64,000 bases of DNA from Limnobacter parvus (GCF_024623725.1 NZ_JANKHG010000018.1:1-64000); one strand, 5' to 3'; shown: positions 1 to 10,630, counted from the stretch's first letter. Notes: generated by a model not told the origin, from the letters alone. Numbers and translations are program-made.

Positions 1-83
1 AATGTTGTCTTGCCATGGTCTACGTGACCAATCGTTCCAACGTTTACGTGTGGCTTCTTACGCTCAAACTTTTCTTTTGCCAT
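1..83 (-). CDS. tuf: Elongation factor Tu, N-terminal fragment
   Basis: Read on the minus strand from the ATG at 83, the frame gives [20 protein letters not shown], followed by the P-loop HVDHGKTT, the invariant start of EF-Tu. EF-Tu is the GTPase that delivers aminoacyl-tRNA to the ribosome. Only about 27 codons are inside the window; the gene runs off the left edge. Three tRNA genes lie just upstream on the same strand, the usual tRNA-tuf arrangement in beta- and gammaproteobacteria, so tuf is probably co-transcribed with them. Confidence 0.96.
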
Positions 84-131
84 GACGACCTCGGTGCGAG
101 CACCCAAACTGGGGAGTGCGGTTAAACGGTA

Positions 132-206
<75 letters not shown>

Positions 207-223
207 ATCTTTCTATAAAAGCC

Positions 224-297
224 TGGAGCGGGTGAAGGGAATCGAACCCTCGTCATAAGCTTGGAAGGCTTCAGCTCTACCATTGAGCTACACCCGC
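224..297 (-). tRNA. tRNA-Gly (anticodon TCC)
   Basis: Minus-strand cloverleaf with acceptor GCGGGTG pairing with CACCCGC. The anticodon loop is CTTCCAA with anticodon TCC, the T-loop is GTTCGATTC, and the CCA end is encoded. It is the middle gene of the Tyr-Gly-Thr-tuf array and is probably processed from one precursor. Confidence 0.97.
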
Positions 298-350
298 ACA
301 CCTTGTGACCCCCTTTTCAGGGGCACACTCGGTTAAACTGCTTGAATTCT

Positions 351-436
351 TGGTGGAGAGAGCTGGATTCGAACCAGCGTAGGCGTACGCCAACAGATTT
401 ACAGTCTGCCTCCTTTAGCCACTCGGACATCTCTCC
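351..436 (-). tRNA. tRNA-Tyr (anticodon GTA)
   Basis: Minus-strand class II tRNA of 86 bases. Acceptor GGAGAGA pairs with TCTCTCC, the anticodon loop CTGTAAA carries GTA, a long variable arm follows (GGCGTACGCC region), and CCA is encoded. It is the first gene of the tRNA-tuf array; the promoter should lie in 437-486, beside the start of the divergent permease gene. Confidence 0.97.
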
Positions 437-486
437 AAAAGAGAACCCCGGATTATGTATGCTTTTTCACACAACGTCAACACCTC

Positions 487-1710
487 ATGCCCCCTTTCCG
501 ACTTATTTGTATATTAATTCTTGGTTTTTCCAGCGGCCTGCCTTTGGCCTTGACCGGTAGCACGCTTCAAGCGTGGCTGGCGGTTGAAAATGTAGACATT
601 AAGACCATTGGTTTGTATGCAGTGGTGGGATTCCCCTACACCTACAAATTTCTATGGTCGCCTTTCCTTGATTATCTAAAGCCTGGTTTTTTTGATCAGC
701 GGCGTGGCTGGATCGCAATCATGCAGCTTGCCTGTGCAGCCTTGATTGCCGCCATGGCATTCGTGGATGCGCATTCGGCCTGGACTGTGGCGGCAGTGGC
801 CGTGGCGATTGCTTTTTGTTCGTCAACCCAGGACATGGCGATCGACGCCTATAGAACCGACCTGCTTCCTGCCCAGGAAAGGGGGTTGGGTGCCGCGTAT
901 TATGTGACGGGCTACAGAGTCGCGATGCTGGTTTCTGGCGGCTTGGCCTTGATTCTGGCTGGGGAGTTTCTGGGCTGGACTGGCACCTACCTGCTGATGG
1001 CGGGCCTGATTGCGGCCTGCGCGGTAATTACAGCATTCAGCCCCACTGCGGACACACCCGAGGACCTTGCCAGACGAGAGGTAAAAAGGAAGTTGTTCGA
1101 CATTGTGAAAGAGTCCACACGCAACTTTTTGAACAAAGAAGCTGCAATCTGGATTCTGCTGTTGATTGTGCTTTACAAGGTGGGCGATGCATTTGCAGGC
1201 TCGCTAACCACTGCTTTTTTGCTGAAAGGGCTTGGGTTCACCCTGACTGAAGTGGGTGCAGTGAACAAAACAGTGAGCCTGATCGCTACCTTGATGGGAG
1301 CATTTCTGGGCGGCGCCTTAATGACACGGATGGGCCTGTATGGGTCGTTGATGCTGTTCGGAATTTTTCAGGCGGTGTCGAATTTGTCGTTCTGGGTGCT
1401 GTCGATTATGGAGCCCAACATTTGGGCCATGGGCAGCGCAGTATTTGTTGAGAACCTGTGCGGTGGCATGGGCACTGCTGCATTTGTCGGCCTGCTGACC
1501 AGCCTGTGCAGCAAAGAATTTTCAGCAACGCAGTACGCGCTGCTTTCCTCACTTGCAGCAATGGGTCGGGTGTATCTGGCCGCCCCGGCTGGCTATGTGG
1601 TTGCGGGATACGGATGGAGCGATTTCTTTATTTTCTCGACTGCGGCGGCCATTCCTGGATTAATCGCGCTTTACCTGCTCAGGTCGAGTATCAAGAAATT
1701 GACGCGGTGA
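487..1710 (+). CDS. ampG: AmpG-type muropeptide MFS permease
   Basis: A 407-residue, strongly hydrophobic protein with about twelve membrane segments. The N-terminus (GFSSGLPLALTGSTLQAWL) and the segment YKFLWSPFLD are typical of AmpG, the inner-membrane importer of anhydromuropeptides in cell-wall recycling. It lacks the extra length of the roughly 490-residue E. coli AmpG. No clear ribosome binding site precedes the ATG. It is divergent from the tRNA array, and its 3' end overlaps the convergent AraC-family gene by 51 bases. An AmpG-related permease with another substrate cannot be excluded. Confidence 0.85.
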   Translation: MPPFRLICILILGFSSGLPLALTGSTLQAWLAVENVDIKTIGLYAVVGFPYTYKFLWSPFLDYLKPGFFDQRRGWIAIMQLACAALIAAMAFVDAHSAWTVAAVAVAIAFCSSTQDMAIDAYRTDLLPAQERGLGAAYYVTGYRVAMLVSGGLALILAGEFLGWTGTYLLMAGLIAACAVITAFSPTADTPEDLARREVKRKLFDIVKESTRNFLNKEAAIWILLLIVLYKVGDAFAGSLTTAFLLKGLGFTLTEVGAVNKTVSLIATLMGAFLGGALMTRMGLYGSLMLFGIFQAVSNLSFWVLSIMEPNIWAMGSAVFVENLCGGMGTAAFVGLLTSLCSKEFSATQYALLSSLAAMGRVYLAAPAGYVVAGYGWSDFFIFSTAAAIPGLIALYLLRSSIKKLTR

Positions 1711-2682
1711 GCAGCCATGCCACTTCTGAAAGGCGTGAATGAATGCAGACGGCGACGAGTAACCTAGCCGGGACGACACTTCCGACACGCTAAGACCTGT
1801 GGAGGTGAGTAATTCTTCGGCCATGGTTTGCCGAACTTCGGTGAGCAGGTCGCGGTAGCTGGTGCCCTCAGTGGTTAATCGGCGGCGCAGCGTGCGTTCA
1901 GTCATGAAATGGTCGGTGGCAATTTGTGCCAGGCTGGGCGATGAAGAAATATCAGCCAGCAATTTGTTGCGCAACCATGCAGAAACACCGCCCCGTTGCA
2001 TGCGTCGCGACAACAAACTTTCGAGCTGCACTTCACAGAACTTGGCACTGGTTTCGTTCGATTTTGGCAGCGGCAGGTTCAGCCATTGCTCATCAAAAGT
2101 AGCGCGATTGAATTCTGTATTGAATTGCGGCACGCAGGCAAACATGGCTTCGTATTGGGACATGGGCGCATTGGGCGCGAAGGTGAATTCCATGGCACGC
2201 AAAGGCAAGCTGACACCGAACAGCTCACGTTGCAAAACCTGAATGGCGGAGCTGTCTCGCTCGGCCACAAATGCACGCACAGCAGGCGGAAGATGATCGA
2301 CTGACAACACAATGGATGCAACGCCAGCAGATTGTTTTAGCTCTACTTTTGAAAATGCGAATGTAAGGTCGAGGTAACGCAAGCCCAACTCAACTGCCTG
2401 TCGAAAAGTCGGACTGGTAATAAGCGCATAACCCCAAATACCATAGGTGGTTAAGTGATATTCAGACCCAGCCATCAACCCCAAACCCGGCACTTTGCCG
2501 TGCAAACGGACCAGGTTGTGTATGACTTGTAGCTCCTGATCTGGATCGATTTCAAGATGAGGATCCGCGAGTTGTGCAGGCAAAATGGAAGAGCCTGTAA
2601 GCAATGCATTCAGGGGAGAGCCCAAACGCATACCCAGATCGCATAAAATTTTGACGCTGACAACGGTTCGACGTGCTGGCAT
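1660..2682 (-). CDS. AraC-family transcriptional regulator (AraC-type ligand domain)
   Basis: About 340 residues from the ATG at 2682; a TTG at 2712 would add ten. The N-terminal two thirds resemble the arabinose-binding-like domain of OruR/ArgR-type AraC regulators. The last 100 residues hold two helix-turn-helix motifs (SLAQIATDHFMTERTLRRRL and SVSEVSSRLGYSSPSAFIHA), followed by the SPRQF signature. It is transcribed away from the hydrolase/SDR pair, with a perfect palindrome between them, so it probably controls those genes. AraC proteins usually bind direct repeats, so the palindrome could belong to another regulator. The ligand is unknown. Confidence 0.9.
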   Translation of the reverse strand: MPARRTVVSVKILCDLGMRLGSPLNALLTGSSILPAQLADPHLEIDPDQELQVIHNLVRLHGKVPGLGLMAGSEYHLTTYGIWGYALITSPTFRQAVELGLRYLDLTFAFSKVELKQSAGVASIVLSVDHLPPAVRAFVAERDSSAIQVLQRELFGVSLPLRAMEFTFAPNAPMSQYEAMFACVPQFNTEFNRATFDEQWLNLPLPKSNETSAKFCEVQLESLLSRRMQRGGVSAWLRNKLLADISSSPSLAQIATDHFMTERTLRRRLTTEGTSYRDLLTEVRQTMAEELLTSTGLSVSEVSSRLGYSSPSAFIHAFQKWHGCSPRQFLDTRPEQVKRD

Positions 2683-2714
2683 AACGAAAATAGTTTTGTC
2701 CGGAAATGTCAATT

Positions 2715-2736
2715 GAACTTGATTGTAATCAAGTTC
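2715..2736. promoter_or_regulatory. Perfect 22-bp palindrome, probable operator
   Basis: Two 10-base arms, GAACTTGATT and its exact complement, flank a central GT. The site lies in the 110-bp space between the AraC-family gene and the hydrolase gene, 57 bases before the hydrolase start. If the regulator starts at the TTG at 2712 instead of the ATG at 2682, the site abuts its start codon. Sixteen bases of it (TGATTGTAATCAAGTT) recur at 46744-46759 at the start of bcsB. Confidence 0.65.
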
Positions 2737-2792
2737 GCCGATGCTAGGGTACTTCTACACTCTATTCAAACACAACGATCAGGAGACTCGAT

Positions 2793-3689
2793 TTGAACAC
2801 GCTGCTGAATGAGTTTGGATGGGCTGGCCCAGGCGCACACGCGCTTCGCGCAAAACATGCGTTGAACACATCGACATTTGTGCACTGCATGGGCATTGAT
2901 GTGCACGTGAGCATTGAGGGCAGTGGGCCTGATGTGGTGATGATTCATGGCTTTGCTGCGAGCCTGCACACATGGGACGATGTGTGCAGCCACATGAGCA
3001 AGCAGTTCAGAATAATTCGATTCGATTTACCACCCTTTGGACTGACTGGCCCGGTGCTGGACGAACACGGGAAAGTGCGCAAGATGGATGTGGCTTTTTA
3101 TCAGCGATTTGTTGATGCACTGCTGGATGAACTGCAAGTTAAAAAGTGCGTGATGATCGGGAATTCATTCGGTGGATTTTTGAGTTGGGACCAAGCCCAA
3201 CGCCACCCTGAACGCGTGCGCGGCTTGATTATTTCAGATGCGGTGGGGTACCACGCCCCCTTGCCGATTTACATTACCTTGTTCACCATTAAACCGATTG
3301 CCTGGCTTACCCAGTACACAGTGCCTGCCTTCTTGTTGCGCATGGCAGTTCGCGATGTGTATGGCGACAAACGGAAATTGAAGAAAGAGGTTCTGAACCG
3401 ATATCTGGAGCTGTTCATGCACAAGCCCAACCGCAGTGCGGTGGGCAAGATGGTGGGCGTGTTTACCGATGGTGAATTGGGCCCTGAACGATTGCCGGAA
3501 ATTCAGTGCAAAACACTGATTGTGTGGGGCGGAAACGATCGTTGGGTCAGCATAGAAATGGCGGTGAAATTCAACAAAGACATTCCAAATTCAGAATTAA
3601 AGATTTACCGCGAAATTGGACACATTCCGATGGAAGAAGCACCGGATCGTTTTGCTGCAGACTGCATCGATTTCATTGAAAAAATATGA
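2793..3689 (+). CDS. Alpha/beta-fold hydrolase
   Basis: A 298-residue protein with the alpha/beta hydrolase plan: oxyanion segment IHGFAAS (51-57), nucleophile elbow GNSFGG with Ser125, acid Asp249 in WGGNDRW and His277 in EIGHIPMEE. The start is a TTG supported by AGGAG at 2781-2785, seven bases upstream; the first in-frame ATG would remove 32 residues. The SDR gene follows 22 bases after its stop, so the two are probably co-transcribed. An esterase, lipase or C-C hydrolase acting on a hydrophobic substrate is likely, but the substrate cannot be read from the sequence. Confidence 0.88.
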   Translation: MNTLLNEFGWAGPGAHALRAKHALNTSTFVHCMGIDVHVSIEGSGPDVVMIHGFAASLHTWDDVCSHMSKQFRIIRFDLPPFGLTGPVLDEHGKVRKMDVAFYQRFVDALLDELQVKKCVMIGNSFGGFLSWDQAQRHPERVRGLIISDAVGYHAPLPIYITLFTIKPIAWLTQYTVPAFLLRMAVRDVYGDKRKLKKEVLNRYLELFMHKPNRSAVGKMVGVFTDGELGPERLPEIQCKTLIVWGGNDRWVSIEMAVKFNKDIPNSELKIYREIGHIPMEEAPDRFAADCIDFIEKI

Positions 3690-3711
3690 TTTTAATTATT
3701 TGGACTTCATC

Positions 3712-4533
3712 ATGAAAAGCAAAGTGGTTTTTATTACAGGCGGTGCACGCGGTTTGGGCGCTGGTTTGGCCGCGCGCGTATTGATCAAAGGCGGAAAAGC
3801 CTTCATTGTGGATGTGAATGCAGATGCAGTGTTTCAACAGGTGGACGCTTTGGGCGGCGAGGCGATTGCAGGCTGCAGGGCCAACGTATGCAATCAGGTT
3901 GAACTTGAATTGGCCATGGCCGAATGCAAAGAAAGGTTTGGCCGAATTGATGTGATTGTGGCCAATGCGGGTATTCTAAAAATGGGTTCAATTGAAAACA
4001 TGAATCCTGCAGATTTTGATGCAGTGATGCAGGTGAATGTGAATGGTGTGTTCAACACAATTCGTGCCGGCATTCCCTATTTGCGAGAGACAAAAGGTTA
4101 CTTGCAAGTGATTTCATCTCTTGCTGCCGCGATTCACACGCCGCTGATGGGGCACTACGCTGCGTCCAAAGCTGCGGTGGAGGCATTGGCGGATGTGGCA
4201 CGACAAGAACTGGCACTGGACGGTATTGATGTAGGTTGCGTGCACCCTACTTTCACGAATACTGCCATGATTAAGGAGGTGAACGCGGGCGTACTGTGGG
4301 GTGGGCACAAAGGCGCTTTTGGTGCAGTGGAGCCCGAACAGGTCATTGATGCGATGTACCGGGGAATTGAAAAACGCCAGCGCAAAATTATTGCGCCAAA
4401 GACGATTACACCTTTGGTTTTGGCACCCGGTTTGTTTCACCGGGTGGCTGAGAAACTAAGCCGCATGCAAGGCTCCGAAAAAGCCTTGCGGAAGTTCAAA
4501 GACGATGAAGCAAAAACGGTTATTCGACCGTAA
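3712..4533 (+). CDS. Short-chain dehydrogenase/reductase
   Basis: A 273-residue classical SDR. The nucleotide-binding motif TGGARGLG is at 9-16, an NAG motif follows strand 4, and the catalytic set is Ser135/136, Tyr149 and Lys153 (YAASK). The frame is open upstream to 3616, but the ATG at 3712 fits the SDR N-terminus. It follows the hydrolase and probably acts in the same pathway, for instance oxidation of an alcohol released by it; this is inference. Its last 14 bases overlap glmS, which is convergent. Confidence 0.9.
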   Translation: MKSKVVFITGGARGLGAGLAARVLIKGGKAFIVDVNADAVFQQVDALGGEAIAGCRANVCNQVELELAMAECKERFGRIDVIVANAGILKMGSIENMNPADFDAVMQVNVNGVFNTIRAGIPYLRETKGYLQVISSLAAAIHTPLMGHYAASKAAVEALADVARQELALDGIDVGCVHPTFTNTAMIKEVNAGVLWGGHKGAFGAVEPEQVIDAMYRGIEKRQRKIIAPKTITPLVLAPGLFHRVAEKLSRMQGSEKALRKFKDDEAKTVIRP

Positions 4534-6361
4534 CCGACTTCGCAAGGTTGCGGGGCTTATCAACATCCGTGCCCTTGACCAAGGCCACGTGATAAGACAA
4601 CAACTGCAAAGGCAGGGTGTGCAAAATGGGCGACAAGTGCCCGGCATGATCAAGCAAATTGATGACGTGCACACCATCGGCTTTTTCAATTTTGGTGTCG
4701 CGGTCGGCAAAAATATAGAGTTCGCCACCACGCGCGCGCACCTCTTGCAAATTCGATTTTAATTTTTCAATCAAGGTGTCTTTCGGAGCAACGGCAACCA
4801 CGGGCATGTCGGCATCTACAAGTGCTAGCGGGCCGTGCTTTAACTCGCCAGCGGCATATGCTTCTGCGTGAATGTAACTGATCTCTTTCAGCTTAAGCGC
4901 ACCTTCCATGGCGATTGGATAATGCACGCCACGCCCCAGGAAAAGTGCGTGCCGCTTTTCTGCAAAACTCGCGGCCAATTCCTTGATTTCAGGTTCAAGT
5001 GCAAGGATGTTCTGCATGGCCAAAGGCAAATGCCGAAGCTGAGTGATTAACGTCTTCTCTTGATCAGCAGACAATTTGCCACGCAGCTTGGCCATAACCA
5101 TGGTGAAGGTAAACAGCGCGGCCAACTGAGTGGTGAATGCTTTGGTGGAAGCCACGCCGATTTCTGGGCCTGCGCGTGTAAGAAACCTTAATTTACTAGC
5201 GCGAATCAGCGCAGATTCTGGCACATTACAAATGGACAAGGCGTTCACCATGCCTTGAGATTTGGCGTGTTCCAGCGCTGCCAATGTATCGGCTGTTTCG
5301 CCAGATTGCGAAATGGTAATCACCAAGGTGTTGGGCAAACTGACACTGGTACGGTAGCGATATTCACTGGCAATTTCCACGCTGGTAGGCAAGGCGGCAA
5401 TTGATTCAAGCCAGTAACGCGCAACCAAAGCGGCGTGGTAACTTGTGCCACAAGCCAATATCAGCACCTGCTGAATACCGGGAAGAACATCGCCCGCTTC
5501 GGCGCCAAACAGCTCGGGCTTGACGGCCGACGCATTGCTGACCATTTCCAATGTGGCGGCAATGGCGCCGGGTTGCTCATAAATTTCTTTTTGCATGTAG
5601 TGGGCGTAGGGACCCAGTTCCACCGCATCGGCTGACAACTGACTTTCGATAATAGGCCGCTCGACGGTGTTGCCAGCCTCATCGTAAAAAGACACGCCTG
5701 TAGTTTCTAACTGAACCACGTCGCCTTCTTCAAGGTAAGTAATCAGCTTTGTGTATGCCACCAAAGCGGAGGCATCCGAGGCCAGAAAGAATTCGCCTTC
5801 GCCATGCCCAACCAGCAATGGTGCGCCTTTCTTGGAGGCCACCAAATTCAATCGTGCCGTGTTGCAAATCACTGCGATGGCAAACGCTCCTTCCAGTTGC
5901 TTGACTGTGGCCTGCACCGCAGCCAACAATGGCAGGCCTTGCACCAAGTGCTTGTGGCACAGATGGGCTATTACTTCTGTGTCGGTGTCGGATTGAAATA
6001 CATAGCCCTGCGCGGTGAGTGCCCTACGAATGTCTTCGTGATTTTCAATGATGCCGTTGTGCACCACACTGACTGAAATGCCCTGCCCTTCACTGACGTG
6101 CGGGTGAGCGTTGCGTTCGCTGGGCACGCCGTGCGTGGCCCAACGTGTGTGGGCAATGCCCATGCGGGCGGCCAGTGTTTTGGTGGTGGAATCGAGTTCA
6201 ACAACGCGGCCCACACTGCGTGCGCGTTGAATGGATTGATCGCTATTGGACTGAATGGCCAAACCTGCGGAATCGTATCCGCGGTATTCGAGTTTTTTCA
6301 GGCCATCAATCAACACTGGCACGCTGTTGGTTTTTGAAAGTACGCCGACTATTCCGCACAT
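4520..6361 (-). CDS. glmS: Glucosamine-6-phosphate synthase (isomerizing)
   Basis: 613 residues, close to the 609 of E. coli GlmS. The enzyme makes glucosamine-6-phosphate from fructose-6-phosphate and glutamine, the entry step to UDP-GlcNAc. The N-terminal glutaminase domain begins MCGIVGV with catalytic Cys2. Two SIS sugar-isomerase domains follow, with SQSGETADT and the tail [10 protein letters not shown] bearing the conserved C-terminal lysine. It starts 16 bases after glmU, so glmUS form an operon. I see no glmS ribozyme upstream. Confidence 0.98.
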   Translation of the reverse strand: MCGIVGVLSKTNSVPVLIDGLKKLEYRGYDSAGLAIQSNSDQSIQRARSVGRVVELDSTTKTLAARMGIAHTRWATHGVPSERNAHPHVSEGQGISVSVVHNGIIENHEDIRRALTAQGYVFQSDTDTEVIAHLCHKHLVQGLPLLAAVQATVKQLEGAFAIAVICNTARLNLVASKKGAPLLVGHGEGEFFLASDASALVAYTKLITYLEEGDVVQLETTGVSFYDEAGNTVERPIIESQLSADAVELGPYAHYMQKEIYEQPGAIAATLEMVSNASAVKPELFGAEAGDVLPGIQQVLILACGTSYHAALVARYWLESIAALPTSVEIASEYRYRTSVSLPNTLVITISQSGETADTLAALEHAKSQGMVNALSICNVPESALIRASKLRFLTRAGPEIGVASTKAFTTQLAALFTFTMVMAKLRGKLSADQEKTLITQLRHLPLAMQNILALEPEIKELAASFAEKRHALFLGRGVHYPIAMEGALKLKEISYIHAEAYAAGELKHGPLALVDADMPVVAVAPKDTLIEKLKSNLQEVRARGGELYIFADRDTKIEKADGVHVINLLDHAGHLSPILHTLPLQLLSYHVALVKGTDVDKPRNLAKSVTVE

Positions 6362-6377
6362 GGTGGGAGGTATTCCT

Positions 6378-7745
6378 TTATTTTTTGGTTGATTTGACCG
6401 GGCGCTTCCAGCCCGTGATCGTAACTTGCTTCGCGCGTGAAACAGTCAACGCATGTTCAGGTGCATCCTTGGTCAGCGTGGTGCCAGCACCGAGTGTGGC
6501 ACCTTTTTTCACGGTGACTGGCGCAACCAGCTGGGTGTCGGAGCCAATAAATACGTCGTCTTCAATGATGGTGAGGTGTTTGTTCGCCCCATCGTAATTG
6601 CAGGTGATGGTGCCTGCACCCACGTTTACGCGCTCGCCAATTTGCGCATCACCGATGTAGGCCAGGTGATTGGCCTTGGACTGGTGGGCAATGCTTGCAT
6701 TTTTCACCTCGACGAAATTGCCGATGTGTACTTCATTGCCCAGCTTGGCACCGGGGCGCAGGCGTGCGTAGGGGCCAATGACGGCATTTTCACCCACGGT
6801 TGCATCTGCCAAATGGGAGTAAGCCTCTACGCGCGTACCCGCCGCAATGGTGACGTTATTCAGAACACAGTAGGGGCCAATCGACACATTGTTGCCCAAG
6901 CTCACCTTGCCCTGAAACACACAGCCCACGTCGATGGACACGTCAGTGCCGCAGACCAGATCGCCGCGCAAATCAATTCGTGCGGGGTCGAGCAATTGCA
7001 CACCTTCCAGCATCAGTTTTTCAGCTTGGTGCAACTGCCAAATTCGCTCAAGTTCTGCCTGCTGAATGCGAGAGTTCACGCCAGAGACTTCCCAACTGTT
7101 TGCAGGCTGCGAAGTGCGCACCAGCAAGCCCTCGGCATGCGCCATGGCAATGATGTCGGTGAGGTAGTACTCGCCTTGAGCATTGTTGTTACTGAGCTGG
7201 CTGACCCATTGCTTAAGCTGCACCGTGGGGCAAGCCAAAATGCCGGTATTGACTTCCGTGATGGCCTGCTGGGCGAGCGTGGCGTCTTTCTGTTCGACAA
7301 TGCCAACCACTGCGCCTTCTGCATCGCGAAGAATGCGCCCATAGCCTTGCGGATTTGGCATGTTCAATGTCATCAAACCCAGCTGACCAGCCTGTGCGGC
7401 CTTCACCAGGGGTCGTAAAGAATCAAACTGAATAAGCGGCACATCGCCGTACAAAATCAGCGTAACCGGGTGGTCTGCCAAGGCGGAGCTGGCACATTGA
7501 ACGGCATGGCCCGTGCCAAGCTGCTCGGTTTGTTCTGCAAAATGAACGCTGGAATTCGACGCCAAGTGTTGCTTTACTTCGTGCGCACCATGACCAACCA
7601 CAACCACCACATGTGGGTTTTCATATTGTGAAGCAGTACCCAAAACGCGCGACAGCATGGACTGCCCACCCACAGCGTGAAGCACCTTGGGCAAGGCGGA
7701 TTTCATTCGCGTGCCCTTGCCTGCAGCCAGAATCAAAATATTCAT
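6378..7745 (-). CDS. glmU: Bifunctional GlcN-1-P acetyltransferase / GlcNAc-1-P uridyltransferase
   Basis: 455 residues from the ATG at 7745; an upstream TTG at 7757 is less likely. The N-terminal uridyltransferase domain has LAAGKGTRM at 6-14, the nucleotide-sugar pyrophosphorylase signature. The C-terminal half is a left-handed beta-helix of hexapeptide repeats that carries the acetyltransferase site (LRPGAKLG...NHLAYIGD). It makes UDP-GlcNAc for peptidoglycan and LPS. It sits between the FIST gene (14-base gap) and glmS. Confidence 0.98.
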   Translation of the reverse strand: MNILILAAGKGTRMKSALPKVLHAVGGQSMLSRVLGTASQYENPHVVVVVGHGAHEVKQHLASNSSVHFAEQTEQLGTGHAVQCASSALADHPVTLILYGDVPLIQFDSLRPLVKAAQAGQLGLMTLNMPNPQGYGRILRDAEGAVVGIVEQKDATLAQQAITEVNTGILACPTVQLKQWVSQLSNNNAQGEYYLTDIIAMAHAEGLLVRTSQPANSWEVSGVNSRIQQAELERIWQLHQAEKLMLEGVQLLDPARIDLRGDLVCGTDVSIDVGCVFQGKVSLGNNVSIGPYCVLNNVTIAAGTRVEAYSHLADATVGENAVIGPYARLRPGAKLGNEVHIGNFVEVKNASIAHQSKANHLAYIGDAQIGERVNVGAGTITCNYDGANKHLTIIEDDVFIGSDTQLVAPVTVKKGATLGAGTTLTKDAPEHALTVSRAKQVTITGWKRPVKSTKK

Positions 7746-7759
7746 ATTCGTAATCAAAT

Positions 7760-9031
7760 TTAGAAAAATAAGGCCAACACGCCCGTGTACCCATACAGGG
7801 CACCCCGGAAAATTTCACCATTGGCAGAAAACCCGATCAAGGGAATGTCGCCAAGTTGTTCGCGCACAATTTGTTGCTCGACGCCTTGCAAGCCAAAAAG
7901 TGCTGCGCCTCGCCCATTGCATGCAATGTACACTGCACCACGCGGTTTGCGCTGAGAATGGATTCCAGAAAAACCAGCAGCCTGAAGTTCGTTCAGCTTG
8001 GGTGCCGGTGCATCCAAGTCTTCACGAAGTTCAGCACACATGCGGGTTAGGTCCATTCGGGCTGAGTTTTCATCGCGTGTGCAAAATGAAAGGCGGTCAC
8101 CCAGCTTGAAGTCTTCGGCCACGGCCAGAGATTTCTTGTTGGGGTCCATGCCCACAACCGGGCGAACCTTAAGTTGATGCGCTTCCGAGCGACCTGCTGA
8201 AATGCCCCTTAAGGCCACTGCCTCGGCCAGCGATTGGTCGGTTAGGCCTACAAACAAACCGTGGGCGAATCGTTTGGCCAACACATCGGCGGCCTGATTG
8301 GCCGGATTTTCTTCATCGGTGTCGGGCTGCAAGCCAAGGTCGGTGAGCAAGACATCGAGTGCAGGAAGACCATCGAGTTCTTCAACAAAATTACCGCGCA
8401 AGCCAGTAATTTCATGTTCAGCACCCACCACTTGTACGCCTTGGGTCATACGCACCTCGATGGGCAGGCCACTGGCAAACACCACGCCAGATACCCCGCC
8501 AGACAAAGGCTCGATTGCAATGTGCGTTTTTGCCGCGCCTGCGCAAACAAGCCCACCGAATATTTGACGGGTGCTGACTTTCAATGACAAGTCATCAAGC
8601 AGGTCGTCGATGTCTTCTGTCAAAGGATCGATGTGTATTAGCGCAGAAGACATGGCTTCCCGACCCGAGGCGGTGAGTGTGCCAGGCTTTGGAAGGGGCA
8701 CCTTGCCTGAAAAAACACGAGCAGAGTCTGCAGGAAATTCCATCAACATGACGGCCAATGCGGGTTCTTGGTAGTACTCCACGCCACTGCTGCAAACCCC
8801 GGGCGCAATGCCACCCACCCAGTCTTTGAAACCGGTTCGCTGTTTTAAACCTTGCAAAATTTGCGGCATGGTTTCTGCAAATGCTTCAGTGGCGTAAATC
8901 AGGCCCAGCTTCTGTGGCCGAGTGATGTCGCTTGCGAACTGCTCCAGTTGCATTTGGCCTTCGAGCTGCACCAACACGAGTTCAAGTGCTTCCCTCCAGT
9001 TGGGGTGTGTGGCGTGGCCAAATCGAAACAT
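7760..9031 (-). CDS. FIST-domain signal sensor protein
   Basis: 423 residues covering FIST N and FIST C. The N-terminal part shows [11 protein letters not shown] and the C-terminal part shows SANGEIFRG followed by [10 protein letters not shown], the characteristic FIST end. FIST domains are predicted small-ligand sensors, often fused to or encoded near signalling proteins. This one stands alone, with no kinase or cyclase domain. It begins one base after the phaM stop, so the two are translationally coupled. The ligand and the link to granule metabolism or amino-sugar synthesis are unknown. Confidence 0.85.
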   Translation of the reverse strand: MFRFGHATHPNWREALELVLVQLEGQMQLEQFASDITRPQKLGLIYATEAFAETMPQILQGLKQRTGFKDWVGGIAPGVCSSGVEYYQEPALAVMLMEFPADSARVFSGKVPLPKPGTLTASGREAMSSALIHIDPLTEDIDDLLDDLSLKVSTRQIFGGLVCAGAAKTHIAIEPLSGGVSGVVFASGLPIEVRMTQGVQVVGAEHEITGLRGNFVEELDGLPALDVLLTDLGLQPDTDEENPANQAADVLAKRFAHGLFVGLTDQSLAEAVALRGISAGRSEAHQLKVRPVVGMDPNKKSLAVAEDFKLGDRLSFCTRDENSARMDLTRMCAELREDLDAPAPKLNELQAAGFSGIHSQRKPRGAVYIACNGRGAALFGLQGVEQQIVREQLGDIPLIGFSANGEIFRGALYGYTGVLALFF

Positions 9032-9703
9032 CTAAGTCCTTGTGCGCGTGGTGCGAGCCTTGGTGGTAGTGCTGCTTGCCGGCTTTTTACGCGGAGTTGA
9101 CGCGCGCTTGACCTTGGGTTTTGCTGCAGCGGCTGCAACTTTCTTAGCCGCAGCTTCGCCGTCGGGATTCAGTCCAGGGGCTGTAATGGCTGCCGCCGCC
9201 ACTTTGTTGAACTGATCTTGCAACAAGCCCCACCATGCGGTTGCGTTGGACATCATGGCTTTGGATGATTCTTGCGAGGCAGCGCTTGCATCACTGTCCG
9301 CTGGCTCTGGATCGGGATCTGGCATGCGGGGTGCCACGGGCTCAACTCGAGGGACCGGCGGCGGGGCCACTGCAGCCTGCATGGCGTTTCGAATCAGTTC
9401 GTCATTCACGGCTTTGTTGACATCGCTTGGGCGATCGCCACCCAAACCCAAGTTCGAGCTAAAAGACTTGATGGTCGCAATGGTGCCGCGCTGCACTTCC
9501 AACCCTTGAATTGTGGCGCGCAACATGCTGAGGTTGACATTCAACCACTGCTCGACTGCTTTCAAATCGGAAATCCGTTTGTCGAGCTCGTCGAGATCGG
9601 TGGTGGGATTCATTACGCTGGGGATTGGTAAATTTCCCCAGATTTTTTTTACAAAATCAAAACCATCGGTGACCGACAGATTGGGTATTCGTTTGTTCGA
9701 CAT
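9032..9703 (-). CDS. phaM: PhaM-type polyhydroxyalkanoate granule regulator
   Basis: 223 residues. The N-terminal region (FDFVKKIWGNLPIPSVMNPT, then DLDELDKRISDLKAVEQWL) matches PhaM of betaproteobacteria, which activates PHA synthase and tethers granules to the nucleoid. The C-terminal 60 residues are Ala/Lys/Arg/Thr-rich and histone H1-like, suited to DNA binding. The GGGGGAG ribosome site is strong. A phaC synthase is not in this window, but the presence of phaM implies PHB storage. It lies 39 bases after argB. Confidence 0.88.
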   Translation of the reverse strand: MSNKRIPNLSVTDGFDFVKKIWGNLPIPSVMNPTTDLDELDKRISDLKAVEQWLNVNLSMLRATIQGLEVQRGTIATIKSFSSNLGLGGDRPSDVNKAVNDELIRNAMQAAVAPPPVPRVEPVAPRMPDPDPEPADSDASAASQESSKAMMSNATAWWGLLQDQFNKVAAAAITAPGLNPDGEAAAKKVAAAAAKPKVKRASTPRKKPASSTTTKARTTRTRT

Positions 9704-9742
9704 ATCTCCCCCTGCGTGTTTCGCGGATTGGCCCGCGCGTAA

Positions 9743-10630
9743 TCAGTGGCTTCGGATCATGGTGCCAATACCCTGATCGGTGAGAATTTCGAGCAACAGA
9801 CAGTGCGGCACACGACCATCTACCACGTGAACCGAGTTTACTCCGCTTTTTGCCGCCTCGATGGCTGAGGACAGTTTGGGTAGCATGCCACCTGAAATGG
9901 TGCCGTCTTCAAACAGCTCATCAATGCGCTTGGCGGTCAGCCCGGTCAACAGCTTGCCGTCTTTGTCCAGAACACCAGGCGTGTTGGTCATCATGATCAA
10001 CTTTTCAGCTTTCAATATTTCAGCGATTTTGCCAGCCACCAAGTCTGCGTTGATGTTGTAGGCCATGCCGTCTTCACCGAAACCGATGGGTGAAATGACA
10101 GGAATAAAAGCATCGTCTTGCAAGGCTTTCACAATGGCGGGGTCAATGGATGCAATCTCACCCACAAAACCGATGTCGTGAAATTTTCCAGGTTCGCTTT
10201 TGTCAGCCAGTTTCATGCGGCGTGCCTGAATAAGGCCACCATCTTTACCAGTCAGCCCCACGGCTTTGCCGCCGTGTTCATTGATCATCATGACGATGTC
10301 TTGTTGCACCTGGCCACCGAGTACCCACTCCACCACTTCCATGGTTTCCTCGTCGGTTACACGCATGCCCTGAATGAATGTGCCCTGCTTGCCGATACGG
10401 CGCAAAGCCTCATCGATTTGTGGGCCCCCACCATGCACCACGATCGGGTTGATGCCCACAAGCTTGAGCAGCACCACATCGTGCGCAAATGATTTTTGCA
10501 GGTTGACATCAGTCATGGCGTTGCCACCGTACTTCACCACCACGGTTTTGCCATGGAAACGGCGAATGTAAGGCAGCGCCTCGGACAAAACTTTGGCTTT
10601 GATGGCTGGGGTAAGAATGTCGGTGGTCAT
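9743..10630 (-). CDS. argB: N-acetylglutamate kinase
   Basis: 295 residues from the ATG at 10630; the frame extends to 10666 without a better start. It contains VVKYGGNAM near the N-terminus, VVHGGGPQI, and a C-terminal [15 protein letters not shown], all typical of ArgB, which phosphorylates N-acetylglutamate in arginine biosynthesis. The amino-acid kinase fold is complete. It lies 88 bases downstream of hslU on the same strand, a neighbourhood common in Burkholderiales. Confidence 0.97.
   Translation of the reverse strand: MTTDILTPAIKAKVLSEALPYIRRFHGKTVVVKYGGNAMTDVNLQKSFAHDVVLLKLVGINPIVVHGGGPQIDEALRRIGKQGTFIQGMRVTDEETMEVVEWVLGGQVQQDIVMMINEHGGKAVGLTGKDGGLIQARRMKLADKSEPGKFHDIGFVGEIASIDPAIVKALQDDAFIPVISPIGFGEDGMAYNINADLVAGKIAEILKAEKLIMMTNTPGVLDKDGKLLTGLTAKRIDELFEDGTISGGMLPKLSSAIEAAKSGVNSVHVVDGRVPHCLLLEILTDQGIGTMIRSH

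Noticed and set aside
6362-6377. Possible glmS ribozyme leader
   Set aside because: Only 16 bases separate glmU and glmS, and no ribozyme core is present.
7741-7757. GTAATCAA sequence before glmU resembling half of the shared operator
   Set aside because: Only about eight bases match and there is no inverted arm, so it is compatible with chance.
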